Positions 23,372 through 34,469 of a DNA stretch of 64,000 bases are shown here, piece after piece. The stretch comes from Zhengitettix transpicula. Its lineage: Eukaryota > Arthropoda > Insecta > Orthoptera > Tetrigidae. Below the pieces are notes generated by a model, which had not been told where the DNA came from, did not search any database, and saw nothing but the letters and a program-made list of their open reading frames with translations. The stretch spans positions 9,057,001 to 9,121,000 of the forward strand of contig CM073593.1 in NCBI GenBank assembly GCA_037074705.1, written 5' to 3'. A program made the position numbers and the translations under genes. Numbering within the stretch: position 1 is the stretch's first letter; every line of letters starts with the position of its first letter.

Positions 23372-24552
23372 GAAACCATTTTCGAAGAGGGCGACCTCAT
23401 ATTGATGTTACGGTTCACTGAAATGTAAGGGGAGAGAAATGTTTTTCTTAAAAAAAATAATTATATGATATTCGGAAACGTTCTGAAAAATTACATACTT
23501 TACAAATTATCTAACATGGTTTTATTTAATAATGTACAGTAGAACTTGTTATCGACGCAAGTATTTTGTCGAAATTCACGCCTGTTATTGTATTTAACCT
23601 TGTAAAGATCACAGAATTAAAAAGACTTTATTGCACATTGCTTAGTATGGATTTGAAGTTAATAATATTATGTGACAAAATTGAAGATGAAATAGTAAAA
23701 ATTCAAACATAGAATAGGTTTTACAGAACAAAACGGCGGTTCTAAGACAATATTTCAAAAATTAAAGGAAAAAAAACATGATCATATTTGATGAATAAGA
23801 ATGTCCTTTTTCTGTGTGACATTTCAGAAGCTATAAGATAAGTCATCAGTTCTGTTAACTGAGCTGTTTAATTATGAGTAATGAATGAGATGAGAGACCG
23901 TAGTATACAAGTACACTAGAACTTCATTGTAACCTTTTCTTTTATTCTATTGAACATAAAATAAGCATGAACCACTATAAAACAAAAATATTGGACTTTT
24001 TTCAGTACTCGTAAATTCGTATTTAAGCATTTCGATCTCTTTGCAATTCGAGAGATATTATTTTAACTGAATTTGCATCAAGAGCTTAAAGACAAAAATA
24101 GATTCAAAATCGTATCCTATCAAGTCTTTGTGCAGAAAGCTCACAGTGTTCTCATCCCCTGTGTGAAGTGTTGTGAAATACAAGCAGAAAAATATTTCCA
24201 CTGACGTTTATTGAAAATAAATAGTATGAAGGTCTGGTTCAAGTGCAGAGTAAATTAAAAAATTATAATTGTTCAATAACTGTTTGTCCGCGTTAGGATA
24301 AACACCATACATCAATTGAGTTTGAAAACATTTGTTTTATATTGACGGCGGTTAATCATGCAAATGTTCCCGGTTCATAATTTAACAATATAATTATTTT
24401 AAAAAAAATTAAATAATAATAGTCACGGAACAGCGAATCACCCCGGTCATTGGAGCACACGCAATGTGCTTGTAATTTAATAGATCCGAATAATCAACAC
24501 ATTAGCTTTTTTATACACATGTGCCAACGATTTTATTATTTTCAATCTCTGC
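23372..24552. other. no gene seen
   Basis: About 1.2 kb of AT-rich DNA with stops in all frames; no element end recognised. Confidence 0.4.
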
Positions 24553-24554
24553 TC

Positions 24555-25867
24555 TCTATATAAAATGTCTGTCCGTCTGTCTGTGTGTGTCCCCTATGCG
24601 CTCCTAAACTATTCAACCGATTGCGATGAAACTGTGGTGAGTTGTTGTGCGCACCCCCGTGAAGGTTTCTGTCGGTCTTTCGAAGCGTTAGGGAGCTCCC
24701 CAGGTGTGAACTGGGATGAAATTTAAAAACATGCTATAACGGCCGATCTATCGTTGAATAGTTACTTTTTGGGGTCTATGTGTTGAATACTTAATATCCA
24801 GATGGATAATTTCACTCCCTTAAAGAGCCAATAAGAGATGGGGTGGAGAGGCTTGACATAAAACCGCGAAACAACTGAGATTCGTGTCAAATCCAGGATT
24901 ATTAAAAGTCAGTGAGTTTAATTCTGACATTCACCAAGTCAGTAAAGTGTAGCTCAGCCCCTAGGACTGGGGGTGGAATGCGGTGGAACAAATTTCCGTG
25001 TACAATCTTGAACGCGTAAGACAATTTCTACCAAGCTTTATGTACATGTTTCTTACGATCCAGGAACAAACACTGAGGGATTAAGTCTCACCTACCGCCT
25101 CTAGGGTTGGGAGTGGAATTTAAAAGCATTCCTAAGCGGTCATTAATAGCGTCGAATAAAATGATTCGGGCGTCTCTAAATTTGATAGTGTCAATCTAGA
25201 ATTTTTACGTTTCTAGTTTCAACTCCCAAAGGCAAGGGAGGGAGGCACTACTACAGTGCGGGTGGTGGTGGAAGTGGTTTACATAAATAATAATGCACTC
25301 TTACCGTACGGGTGGTGGTGCAAAAATAATGTAAGAAAGATTGGTGTGGATTCCGGGGTTATAGCAGTCGCTGAGTTTAATTCTCACATTATTCATGGTG
25401 GTTGATGAAATTTTATGTTCCTCTTCGTGGAGGTGGATGCGGTTGAGAAAAGGTTACCCGGAGTAGTTTTAACCCTCTTAAGGTATCGGGTAAATTTTTG
25501 ACTTTATTAGGGTACCCTCTATATTTTGGTCTGTATTTGGTTAATGGTTATATTTATTTCCTTCTTTAAGTATCGGGAATAGTTTTAGACTTATTAAGTT
25601 ACAGAGTATTTTTTACTGTTTTAAATCGCCGTGATTTTTCACTTGTATTTTATGTAGTAGGAGAGTTCTCGAATACCATCAGTCATTGCCGTTGTTTATT
25701 TGAAGTTAGATGCCGAGGGCTTAGGTCGGGGTGGGGACAGTAAATGGGTAATTGTTTCGAACACTGGCGCTTTTGGTGCCCGTTAAATGAAATTTTTACC
25801 ATGAGGTTAGTCTCCTGCTCCGGGATAATTTAAATAATAACCCGGGCTACGCCGGGCACTCAGATTG
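24555..25867 (+). mobile_element. Helitron-like element, family B copy 2
   Basis: Starts TCTATATAAAATGTCTGTCC followed by GTCTGT repeats and CCCTATGCGCTCCTAAAC. Ends CCCGGGCTACGCCGGGCACT then CAGATTG before T; the terminal four bases differ from the usual CTAG. The interior carries the same block order as copy 1, including the CTCTTAAGGTAT..GGG repeats near 25475 and GGGTACCCTC near 25510. No coding capacity, so it is non-autonomous. Confidence 0.6.
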
Positions 25868-26215
25868 TATAGGCTAACTACGAAAGCGATATGTATATAA
25901 AATACTTTCAAGATATTTAGACATTACTCGGGATTCATTTCATGTGCTTCATCCAGAGATGTGACATTTTGGAACCAGCGACTGTTTTTAAATTGACTTC
26001 AAAATTACTCGGACGATTACATTTAATAGGGCAAGAATTTTAACTTGAGATACATGTGATTTTAATTATATTGATACTACACTAAAGATTAATTTTTTTC
26101 CTGTCCAATTAAAGATTGGGACACAATATCACCCTGTCAATGAAACAAGATATCTATCCGTCTATCAATACAAACAGTCAGTCACATAAATATAAATGGA
26201 GGCATGCACTCGTAT
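25868..26215. other. no gene seen
   Basis: AT-rich spacer between a Helitron and a Tc1 relic. Confidence 0.4.
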
Positions 26216-26520
26216 ATACACTGACTTGCCGATTATTATGACCATCTGATGAGTAGTTCCTACGCTCATCTTTTGTCTTCAATACTGAGCATTGGTGGCT
26301 TAAACTCCAAAAATGTTTAAATGTATGCCTGATGAAGAACAGTCAGGTTGTTTGAGATTTGTTGTCCCTTGATGCACTTCCCGAGTGGCTCTTTCAACTT
26401 CGTCACACAAATGCTCAATTGGATTGAGAACTGGTAAGATTATGGAGGCTACCTAATCAAATTAGTGCCCCTCTTGTTCCTGAAACCACTTCTGCGTCCG
26501 TCAAGTACCAAAATGAACAC
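26216..26520 (-). pseudogene. Tc1-like transposase scrap
   Basis: On the minus strand, bases near 26450-26370 read LNPIEHLCDEVER, matching the LNPIEHLWDELER-type signature around the last catalytic Glu of Tc1-like transposases. The left boundary, CACTGACTTGCCGATTATTA at about 26220, has the look of a Tc1 terminal inverted repeat. Only the C-terminal part remains, with a stop upstream. Confidence 0.6.
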
Positions 26521-26870
26521 TAACACTCCCGATTAAGTTTCGTACTTATCCCCGTCGGGATGAGGCTGAGCGCCAAGAGGTTAATTATAAAATATTCCAA
26601 TTGACCCAGAGATCCCTGTCTTATAAAATAGGGATAAATAACTATTCGGCCAACGACACACAATCAGATAGTTTATTGTAAATATGGACCAATATCCGCG
26701 ATATATGGTTTCGTTTAAAATTTTGATATACCTCGCTACCTGATATAAAATACGGGACACACCACCGTTTTTGAGAACGACTGAAAAATCGTAAATTCCT
26801 CTAGAGATCTTAGCAAATTATTTAAATTTGTGAGGCAGCCGAAAAGAAAATTTACACACCAAAATTTTAT
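26521..26870. other. no gene seen
   Basis: Ordinary AT-rich spacer. The open frame at 26736-27146 is mostly retroposon sequence. Confidence 0.4.
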
Positions 26871-27412
26871 TTTAGGTAACAGGCTACATGAGGGTAATCC
26901 ACATGGTGGCAACTCCCCTTTAATAGCATAGTTAGGGATTTGAAAGATGAAATGCGGAAATGTAGAAGAAGGTAGCCAAGGGTTAACTAAGGCCCCCGGG
27001 CTATAGTTTAAGAATCGTACCCGGCATTCGCCTAAAAGTAATGCAGGACAAACCCTAGAAAAACCTTCATCAGATAGGTCGGGCATTTGGTACTTGTCCC
27101 ACGCCCTTCCGATAGCGGGAGAGAAGTTGCTGTGGGGACGCAGCATTCCCTTCTCTGTGCCTCGACCAGTTTAGGAGACAGCTGGCCGATTGTTCCAATG
27201 GGAACAGAAACAGCTCTCACCATGTGCCCAAGGTCTGTGACCCCGGAACATACACCTCTCAAAACAGACCGAGATGCCTCGGAATGTGGGAACCATAGTT
27301 CAAAAAACCAGAGAGATGTGAAGGTATCTCCAAAGGTAGCCTCCGCCAGAGCTATCAGGGAAGGTTCAGCTGCAAGAGAATTCTCTCGCAGGCTTTCTTG
27401 GATCCAAAAATA
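26871..27412 (-). mobile_element. GC-rich A-tailed retroposon
   Basis: Left boundary T-rich, then AGGTAACAGGCTACATGAGG (reverse of the tail). It runs through GGCCCCCGGGCTATAG, the CCAGTTTAGGAGACAGCTGG region and CTCTCAAAACAGACCGAG to GAGAATTCTCTCGCAGG at the head near 27400. A weak CCAAAA-type duplication may flank it (near 26860 and 27414). It carries several substitutions and a shortened head. Confidence 0.75.
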
Positions 27413-27445
27413 TTCGTCTCCAAACTCCAAACTCTTCCCCCGCTA

Positions 27446-28016
27446 CGGATTTGGGAATTAAAGTCTGCGAGAGGATTCTCTCGCAGGTAACCTGCAAGGG
27501 ATTTTCTCTCGCAGGGAGAAACTTTTAGGAGAGATACGAAGGGGCTACCTTTGGGTATGCCTTCTCCTCTCCGTTTTTGAACTAAGGTTCCCACAAGCCG
27601 AGGCACCTCGGCCTGTTTCGAGAGGTGTATGTTCCGGGGTCGCAGACCTTGGGCATACGGTAAGAGTTGTTCGCTATTCCCATTGGAATAGTCGGCCAGC
27701 TGCCTCCTAAACTGGTCGAGGCACGGAGAAGGGAATGCTGCGTCCCCACAGCAAACTCCTCTCCCGCTATCGGAAGGGCGTGGGAGAAGTACCCAATGCC
27801 CGACCTACCCGATGCAGATTTTCCTAGGGTTTTCCCTGCATTTCTTTAGGCGAATGCCGGGTAGGATCCTTAAACTACAGCCCGGGGCCCCTTTGTAACC
27901 CTTGGCAACCTTCCTCCAGCCTTCCGCATCCCTCCTTTCAAATCCCTTCCTATGCTATTAAAGGGGAGTTGCCCAAAGTGGATTACCCTCATGTAGCCTG
28001 TTGCCCTAAAAAAAAA
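27446..28016 (+). mobile_element. GC-rich A-tailed retroposon, nested copy
   Basis: Head with GCGAGAGGATTCTCTCGCAG near 27466, the full family body, tail GTAGCCTGTTGCCCTA plus A-run. Flanked by TCTTCCCCCGCTA at 27433-27445 and 28017-28029, a perfect 13-bp target duplication. The target itself is retroposon sequence (family consensus CTCTCCCGCTATCGG), so this copy landed inside an older member. Confidence 0.88.
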
Positions 28017-28029
28017 TCTTCCCCCGCTA

Positions 28030-28276
28030 TCGGAAGGGCAGGGGACAAGTACCCAATGCCCGACCTACCTGATGCAGGTTTTTCTAGGGGTTTCCCTGCA
28101 TTACTTTTAGGCGAATGCCGTATAGGATCCTTTAACCATAGCCCAGGGGCCCTAGTTAACGCTTGGCTACCTTCCTATACCCTTCCGCATCCCCCCTTTC
28201 AAATCCCTTCCTATGCTATTAAAGGGGAGTTGCCACCATGTGGATTACTCTCATGTAGCCTGTTATCCTAAAAAAT
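28030..28276 (+). mobile_element. GC-rich retroposon, 3' half of the interrupted copy
   Basis: Begins TCGGAAGGGCAGGGGACAAG, in register with the TCTTCCCCCGCTA at its left, and runs to GTAGCCTGTTATCCTA plus A-run. Its 5' part lies before 27433. It is the host of the nested copy at 27446-28016. Confidence 0.75.
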
Positions 28277-29648
28277 ATACATATATATACTTTGAATAGA
28301 AATGCTTACATGAGGGAAACTTTCAATTATTTCGCGTTAGAAAATTAATTTATGTTTGTGATTTGATAAAAAAATATTTAATGGGGTATGCTACGAGAGG
28401 ATACATTGTTTTTTTTTTGACAAGAAGGTCTTACAAATAAACCCAGGAGGCGAAGATAGTGTTGGGCGTGAAAGTGGAAAGTTGAGATGAGTTCCTCTAA
28501 GAATTGATGTATGAGACACACAATCTGAGCATGGCCGTGAGATGTGTATCAATTTCTATGTTCATGACCGATTTGTAGCACTGTTTGCGTTCCAAATGAA
28601 CCAACTTCACGTATACCTTGTTTTAATTAATCTCCCTCGTGGTATCTTCTCTCGCAGAGCGACTCTGAGTGTCACATTAACGGATTACTTGGCTTCGAAG
28701 AGAAGTGTCTCGGGAGAGTGTTACATGTCACAACCGGATTCCCAACGCAGACATTCGGGAAATTCCGGGACTGCACCAAAGAACTTGATCTGTGCTTATA
28801 CCACAACTAACAGCAAACATCGTCATTCATTATGTTACTAGCCATTACAATTCATCCTCACCCTCTGAAATCTATTAAAGCTTTATCTATCACTAAAATC
28901 GACGAAAGTAGTGTTAATAAACTCTCTGTTGGTTTTCAAAAATTAAATCAAATTGCCGATGGCGTACGAGTAATTTTGCTTCGATATAAACAACGATCTC
29001 AGTATGGGTTTACTTGAAATATTGCGGGGTATCGACAGCTGATAATAATAATTGCCTGTAGCGTACCTTTACGGGTGCAACTTGAAAAGAAACACAATAT
29101 ACGAATACATTTATTTATTTCTCGTATATACATGCCAAAACTTACGCCATTCAAACCCACACGTCGCTAACAAACAGTCAACGATCTTCTTTCACCCAGC
29201 CCCAAAATTCTACTTCTAGACTTATTATTATTATTGTTGTTACTAAAATTTTATGAATGTATTATGACCTTTATTATAATAGGTTGAAATTATCTACAGT
29301 GATCTAACCGTGAAATTTAGAAATTGTTTTTTACTGTTTAGGAAACATCCTTGTTCCAGATTGGTAAAATTTTCACCCTCAGGTAATAAGTGCAGGGAAT
29401 TAATATAGGGAATGAGCTTAACGTTACTGGACTGATTCGAAACAGTATAGTAGTAGATTGTGGGGCTATAAGTAATGAGGATTTGTAAACCTATAAAATA
29501 AATTCGTCTTGAATACTGAATATGACGTCAATTCGAAAGCTTCTTAATTCCGTTGTTTGAAATAAACCTCTGGAGACTTTTCTTTCGTTACTGAAAATTA
29601 TAAGAAAAATACACTGGTTTAATTACGTTCATAACAATTTTGTCGTAT
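28277..29648. other. no gene seen
   Basis: About 1.4 kb without a recognisable gene or element. Two open frames of 99 and 61 codons (28542-28841 and 28832-29017) have no domain I know and I would not call them. Confidence 0.4.
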
Positions 29649-29890
29649 AATAGCTGGGTGACCGGATTTGCCCGGTTATTTATTTATATAATACATTAGT
29701 GTATTAGTGAAGAATTGATTTAGCCTACCTATACAGACACAATGCTAATTTCAATATAAAAAATACACTTAGTTCCTTAATTATTGTTTTTGTTCTTGAG
29801 AATATTAAAAATATTCCCGGTAGCCTGAGAGGCTTCGATACAATACACTCGGTACCCTAATATAGGCCAAAATACACGCACTATTCCTAT

Positions 29891-30558
29891 CCACCAGGGT
29901 TTTCCCCCCGGTGGAAACTTCTGCCATTGGTGGTATGGGAGTATTTCTTGGTGGTACAACGGGGGAGGCGGGCTGCCACCATTTCGCCCGACTCCCTTCC
30001 GTCATCTAATAGTGACGACTAGTATCTGCCACTTCCCACTTTCCAGCGGCCAGCTCCACTGCAGAACTTATGCTTCTCGCTTGGAAAAATTAGGTAACGG
30101 GCCCCCATCAGCTACCTGTTGGGGAGTGAGATTCGGTTACCCGCAGGTACCTAGAGAAAATCCTCGCCGAGGTACCCACCAGTCTTCCGCTGGGAAGACT
30201 ACCCACGTCATAGGAGATGTATGGGGTCTCCTCTGACTTGCGCGTCCCACCTACGCACTGTATTAAAAATTTCACGTGTCAAATTGTTAACTTGGATCAG
30301 CCTAATTAGAGTATGTAAAATTACTCATGATAAAACACCCCTCGCTTAAAAGCTCGTCAATTCCCCCCAATAAATTCCCCCAAAAATTAACAGTATATCC
30401 CCAGTCATGTAATAAAATATGCGGAACTAGGTTAAAATAGGTAGGACCGCGCTGCTGGCTCGCGACGGTCTTCGGGGACGGGTTCCTACGGCTTCAGGTA
30501 TAATCCAGGAACCCGTGGTATATCTCTATCGAATATCTAAGTGCCATTAGAGATATAC
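29891..30558. other. hairpin-dense GC-rich block of unknown nature
   Basis: Perfect stems seen directly: 29891-29895/29910-29914; 30093-30098/30136-30141 enclosing 30103-30106/30121-30124; 30146-30152/30170-30176; 30181-30188/30193-30200 (8 bp, 4-base loop); 30213-30217/30227-30231; 30445-30449/30466-30470; 30478-30487/30507-30516 (10 bp); 30518-30527/30549-30558 (10 bp). Between about 30240 and 30440 the DNA is AT-rich and plain. I do not recognise the family. It could be a structured RNA relic, a retroposon head or a foldback cluster. Confidence 0.55.
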
Positions 30559-30649
30559 TCTTCATGTCACCTACCTCCATCAATCAAGAGAGTTGATTAA
30601 ACTCCCGGCGCCCAATTGAATCAAAATTTCTTCATGTAATCTGAGTGTG

Positions 30650-31020
30650 TTAAAAATACTCGCGGTACCATTGATAGTAAAAAACACTCCAGGCAGGTCT
30701 ACCTTAAGAGAATCAAAATTATTTGCCCTACCTTTAGAGTCAACATTACTTTCGGTTCCTTAAGAGAGTCGAAAACACTTCACGTAGACTAAGAGAATAA
30801 AAAATATACACGAAATACAAAAATTCTGGCATTAGCTTCTTGGAGTCAAAAAGTGTCCATACTCTGATAGGATATCTTAAAGGAATCAGAAATACTCCCA
30901 ATACTGTAAGTGAGTGAAAAATAGCCCCACCTGAAGAGAAACGAAAATACTCTCGCTACTTTAAGAGGAACAAAAATACCCCGTACTTTAACAATATAAA
31001 AATACTCCCTGTCTTTAAAA
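30650..31020 (-). repeat. diverged short tandem repeats (~40 bp units)
   Basis: Repeated AAAAATACTC / AAAAACACTC words followed by a short GC-containing stretch and TTAAGAG. About nine or ten units, quite diverged. The same repeat appears in plus orientation near 17910-18060 and 25450-25600. Confidence 0.6.
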
Positions 31021-31040
31021 TGCCTCCCGTTTCACCATCG

Positions 31041-32440
31041 TATCGTAAGTTTTATCTTTACAAAATTAGATATAATTCGTAGGAAGCGTTTAAGACTACT
31101 TAAAATGAATTCAGAATGTAATTGGTATATTTGTTGGGAATTTTCTAATTCTAAATTCACTATCGCACTGCTATTTTTTTAGCTATACGTATTATACTTG
31201 TTAATATGAGTTTCTCCATGAGCATTGACCAAAACCTCCAAATATGCAAAATAACATAATTTAGAATGTATATTTTCTTTTATTTATTTTCAATCACGGT
31301 TTACAGACAATTCTATAAGATTTTAGAGGAAAATTTTGTTTGTTACTCAAAGGGTTCCATTTTAGAAGCTGGTCAATGCTATTTGCGTCTTGACTGAGTC
31401 GGACTGGGTTTCTACAATGTACCCACGTCGGAAAGTTCCGTCTCACAGACAAGAATTCTTCAGGACAAAGTAGGCTTATTTAGCTTACAACGAGAAACCG
31501 AAGCTTTGTGCTCGTCCATCATCCATGTCCTCATCAAGTTGACAACTTTGGACTTCGCTCGTCACCAGAATAATTGGAAAACTTCAGAAATTTCTCAGAG
31601 GACCAAGTATGCCGTTTTCATAAGTTTTTCGCAAAAACAAAACCCTTAAGCACGACAACAACTCAAAATCTGGGGCATCTATAATGAAACTTACTTTGAA
31701 CCATAATTATTATAATGTAACCGTGTCTCAACAACTGCATAATTAGGTTTCCAGACTGCTAAGAAGACCTAACTTAATCTAGGACTACGTCGCCGCGATC
31801 GCGGAATAAAGATGTGCTATTGTTAAGGAGAGATACATAAAATATTGTATAACATTTTATTATGGTTGGTGGTGGTCTGAGGGCTTGTTCTTTGTAATAT
31901 GACCACCAACATTGAGTTCGTCCTCGTACAATCAAATAATTAAAATTGGTTTTTTAAAAAGAAACGATTCGTATGAAATACTAAACAGTAAATGAACCGT
32001 TTTAGAACACCGGCCTTTAAGTAAAATTATGAAAAAATAAACAAATCGCGGATTAAGCATGGAATGAAAAATTTTTTCTCGATTTGAAATAACCCATACA
32101 ATTATTGTAAGTAAATAAACTGAATGCTTATATTTTCTGGGTATAAAACATCAGTAATCACAACAAACATTTTCACTGAGATGCAATCAACACATTTGAG
32201 TAAAAACTTCGAATCTATGACTTGTCTCAAACAAAAAAAATAACAATTCATTCCAAGAATGATAATTAACTTTCATAATAACTTGGAAAAAGTACTCAGA
32301 AGAATTCGTAGAATAAAACATTACGGTCAATCCAAACCAAGTGGTCCAGAAAAAAGGGAAATTGGTTACCGCAGCATCTCAGAAAAATTTCATATTTTGT
32401 TGTGGCATTCCAGGAATTTTTATGTATATCAAAACTTATT
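31041..32440. other. no gene seen
   Basis: 1.4 kb of AT-rich sequence. A 106-codon open frame at 32259-32579 shows no known domain. Confidence 0.35.
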
Positions 32441-32457
32441 CTGTTTCATTTTTATAG

Positions 32458-32600
32458 TGTCTAGTTCAAAAATGGCGACCATTTTTTTGTTATTAACGAC
32501 CTGCAATTTGTTTTGCGTTTGCAGTATCTACGTATTTCTAAATTATTCATCACAGAGCTGTCCTATCCCATTCAAATAAACTGAAATATTCTGACATATA
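32458..32600 (+). repeat. ~145-bp inverted repeat, left copy
   Basis: Starts GTGTCTAGTTCAAAAATGGC and continues GACCATTT..TTGTTATTAACGACCTGC, GTATCTACG.A.TTCT and GTCCTATC..TTC.AATAAACTG. The same order is found on the minus strand at about 34465-34310. The pair brackets the mariner element, so both arms probably belong to an older transposon. Confidence 0.6.
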
Positions 32601-32732
32601 AATGGAACCTCTGTTTACATACCTACTACTATATTTTCATATACACTGTGTAACACAAATTTATCGATTGCCAGTGAAGAACCAGTTTGTGAGCCTTAAT
32701 ATTTTTTGTATATTTAAATACAGCTAACTATA

Positions 32733-33972
32733 CCACTGTGAACAAAAAGTAAGGTGAATTTATTTATAAAATATATATTCTTTATTTATTCTTCCAAATC
32801 AATTTCATCCCCTTCGAAGTAATCCCCATCCGATGAAACGCACTTTTTCCAACGCTTTTTCCAGTCCTCGAAACAGTAGCAATAGTCTTTTTCCGGTATA
32901 GGTCTTGAAGACCTTCTTCGATTCGGTTTTTATCTCCTCAATCGTGTCAAAACGGCGTCGCCGCATTGGCCTTTTGAGTTTGCTGAATAGCCAGAAGTCG
33001 TACGGAGCCAAATCAGGCGAATACGGTGGCTGCGGAACGATAAGAGTCGAGTTTTTGGCAAAAAAGTCGCGAAGAACCAATGCAGTATGACATGGTGCAT
33101 TACAACCAAGAGTTGTTCGTCAATAATTCCGGCCGTTTCACACGAATAGCTTCACGCAAACGACGCATAACGCTCAAATAACATTCTTTGTCGATAGTTT
33201 GGCCCGGCGGAAGGAATTCATAGTGCACCACAACACGATATCAAAGAAAACTGTCAACATGACCTTGATTTTCGATCTACTTTGCCGTGGTCTTTTCGGT
33301 CTTGCTTCACCTTTCGCACGATATTCGCTGGATTGGTCGGTGGTTTCATGGTCGTATGCGTAAATCAAAGTCTCGTCTTCAGTAATGATGCATTTCAAGT
33401 GGTCCTGACAGTCAGACAGAAAAGTTTCACACACATCAACGCGACGCTTTTTTTCCAAAAAATTGAGCGATTTTGGCACCAATCGAGGCTTGACGCGTTT
33501 GAGACACAAAACATTCTTCAAAATGGTTTGGGCTGAGCCAAATTATATTCCAACACTATCAGCGAGATCTCTAATTGTCCATCGACGATTTTCAAGCACC
33601 AAATATATGATTTTTTGGACGTGGCCCTCGTCGGTAGACGTTGATGATGGTCGTCCAGAGCTTTTGTATCATAGTTTGATCACCAAAGGCCTTCCGCAAC
33701 ATTTTCAACGTGTCAGCACAAGAATATTCGTTCCGCAAACAAAATTTGATGCAAGTTCTTTGCTCAAGAAAATCACCCATTGTAAAAATCGAAAAATTCA
33801 CTTTTTGTTGTTTACAAAAACACGTATAATTCGGAGATAATTTAAACTTTTAACAAACAGACGCTTGGCAAATATTATAGACAATCCTACCAACCTAAGA
33901 AAAAAAATACCTGCCTTCCTAATACCCGGGAGTTTTAAATGACAATTTCACCTTACTTTTTGATCACAGTGG
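32733..33972 (-). mobile_element. mariner element, complete ends, dead transposase
   Basis: The ends CCACTGTGAACAAAAAGTAA (32733) and, on the minus strand from 33972, CCACTGTGATCAAAAAGTAA form terminal inverted repeats of about 26 bp with one mismatch. TA flanks both sides, as expected for Tc1/mariner insertion. The length of 1240 bp is typical of a mariner with one transposase gene and short ends. Confidence 0.92.
32805..33801 (-). pseudogene. mariner transposase pseudogene
   Basis: Read from right to left: an N-terminal FLEQRTCIKFCLRNE..ADTLKMLRKAFG segment (33801-33650, first helix-turn-helix), a loss of frame, then KRVKPRLVPKSLNFLEKKRR (33500), ITEDETLIYAYDHET with the first catalytic Asp (near 33370), and QSRSKIKVMLTVFFD. 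The second Asp box, normally HHDNAPSH, reads only as a shifted NAPCHTALVLRDFF near 33100-33060, because about 11 bases including the Asp codon are gone. YSPDLAPYDFWLFSKLK (near 33000) keeps the third Asp. The gene is inactive; it could still be mobilised only by a transposase from elsewhere. Confidence 0.88.
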
Positions 33973-34309
33973 TATATAAAATATCAATGATAAGTGACTT
34001 AACCTTTACAAATTACACCCTTTCAAACATGGAATTTTACAATTTGTCGTGAAGTTTAAGTTGCAACATTTCTGTTGCGGGGGACAAATTGAAAATCTAA
34101 ACATGGCGCACATGAAAGGTCTCTATAGTATCAAACTACAGTATAAATTTCAACTTTAAGATTCAACTCCCCAATTATATGTCAATGCACTAAAATTATT
34201 GTGGCTCACAGTTTCTTCTTGGAGAATTTCCTACTTTTGTAAGTGAGGTACACAGAGTACATAAAAAATAATTGTACGTAAGTAAATAGAAGTTAACTTT
34301 ATAGGCCAG

Positions 34310-34465
34310 AATGTACTGAACACGATGCAGTTTATTTGGAAAAGATAGGACAACCCAGTGCTGGATAATTGAGAAGTTCGTAGATACCTGCAATAGAAAA
34401 TAAACCGCAGCTCGTCTACAGAATAAATGGCCGCCATTTTCGAACAGGACACAAAAATTAAACAA
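34310..34465 (-). repeat. ~145-bp inverted repeat, right copy
   Basis: The minus strand reads TGTCCTGTTCGAAAATGGCG, GCCATTTATTCTGTAGACGA, GTATCTACGAACTTCTCAAT and GTCCTATCTTTTCCAAATAA, parallel to the arm at 32458-32600. Confidence 0.6.
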
Positions 34466-34469
34466 AATT

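Larger units (their letters stand above)
29650..31040 (-). mobile_element. Helitron family B relic, minus strand
   Basis: The left boundary reads TAGCTGGGTGACCGGATTTG then CCCGGTTATT, the reverse of the Helitron 3' end (AACCGGGCAAATCCGGTCAC then CCAGCTA). The GGTACCCTAATATAGGCC stretch near 29851 and the chain of AAAAATACTC..GTAC.TTAAGAG units at 30650-31020 are the reverse of the GTATTTTTGA..CTCTTAAGGTACC repeats in the other family B copies. The 5' end is missing. The hairpin-rich block 29890-30560 is foreign to the other copies and looks inserted. Confidence 0.5.

Noticed and set aside
26736..27606. Overlapping open frames of 80-136 codons in the GC-rich retroposons
   Set aside because: They lie on both strands, differ in start and end from copy to copy, and are explained by high GC content with few stop codons.
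28542..29017. Two consecutive open frames of 99 and 61 codons
   Set aside because: No known motif, AT-rich codon pattern like the surroundings, and no supporting signals.
32259..32579. 106-codon open frame with basic N-terminus
   Set aside because: Its second half lies in the repeat arm at 32458-32600, and the first half has no recognisable domain.
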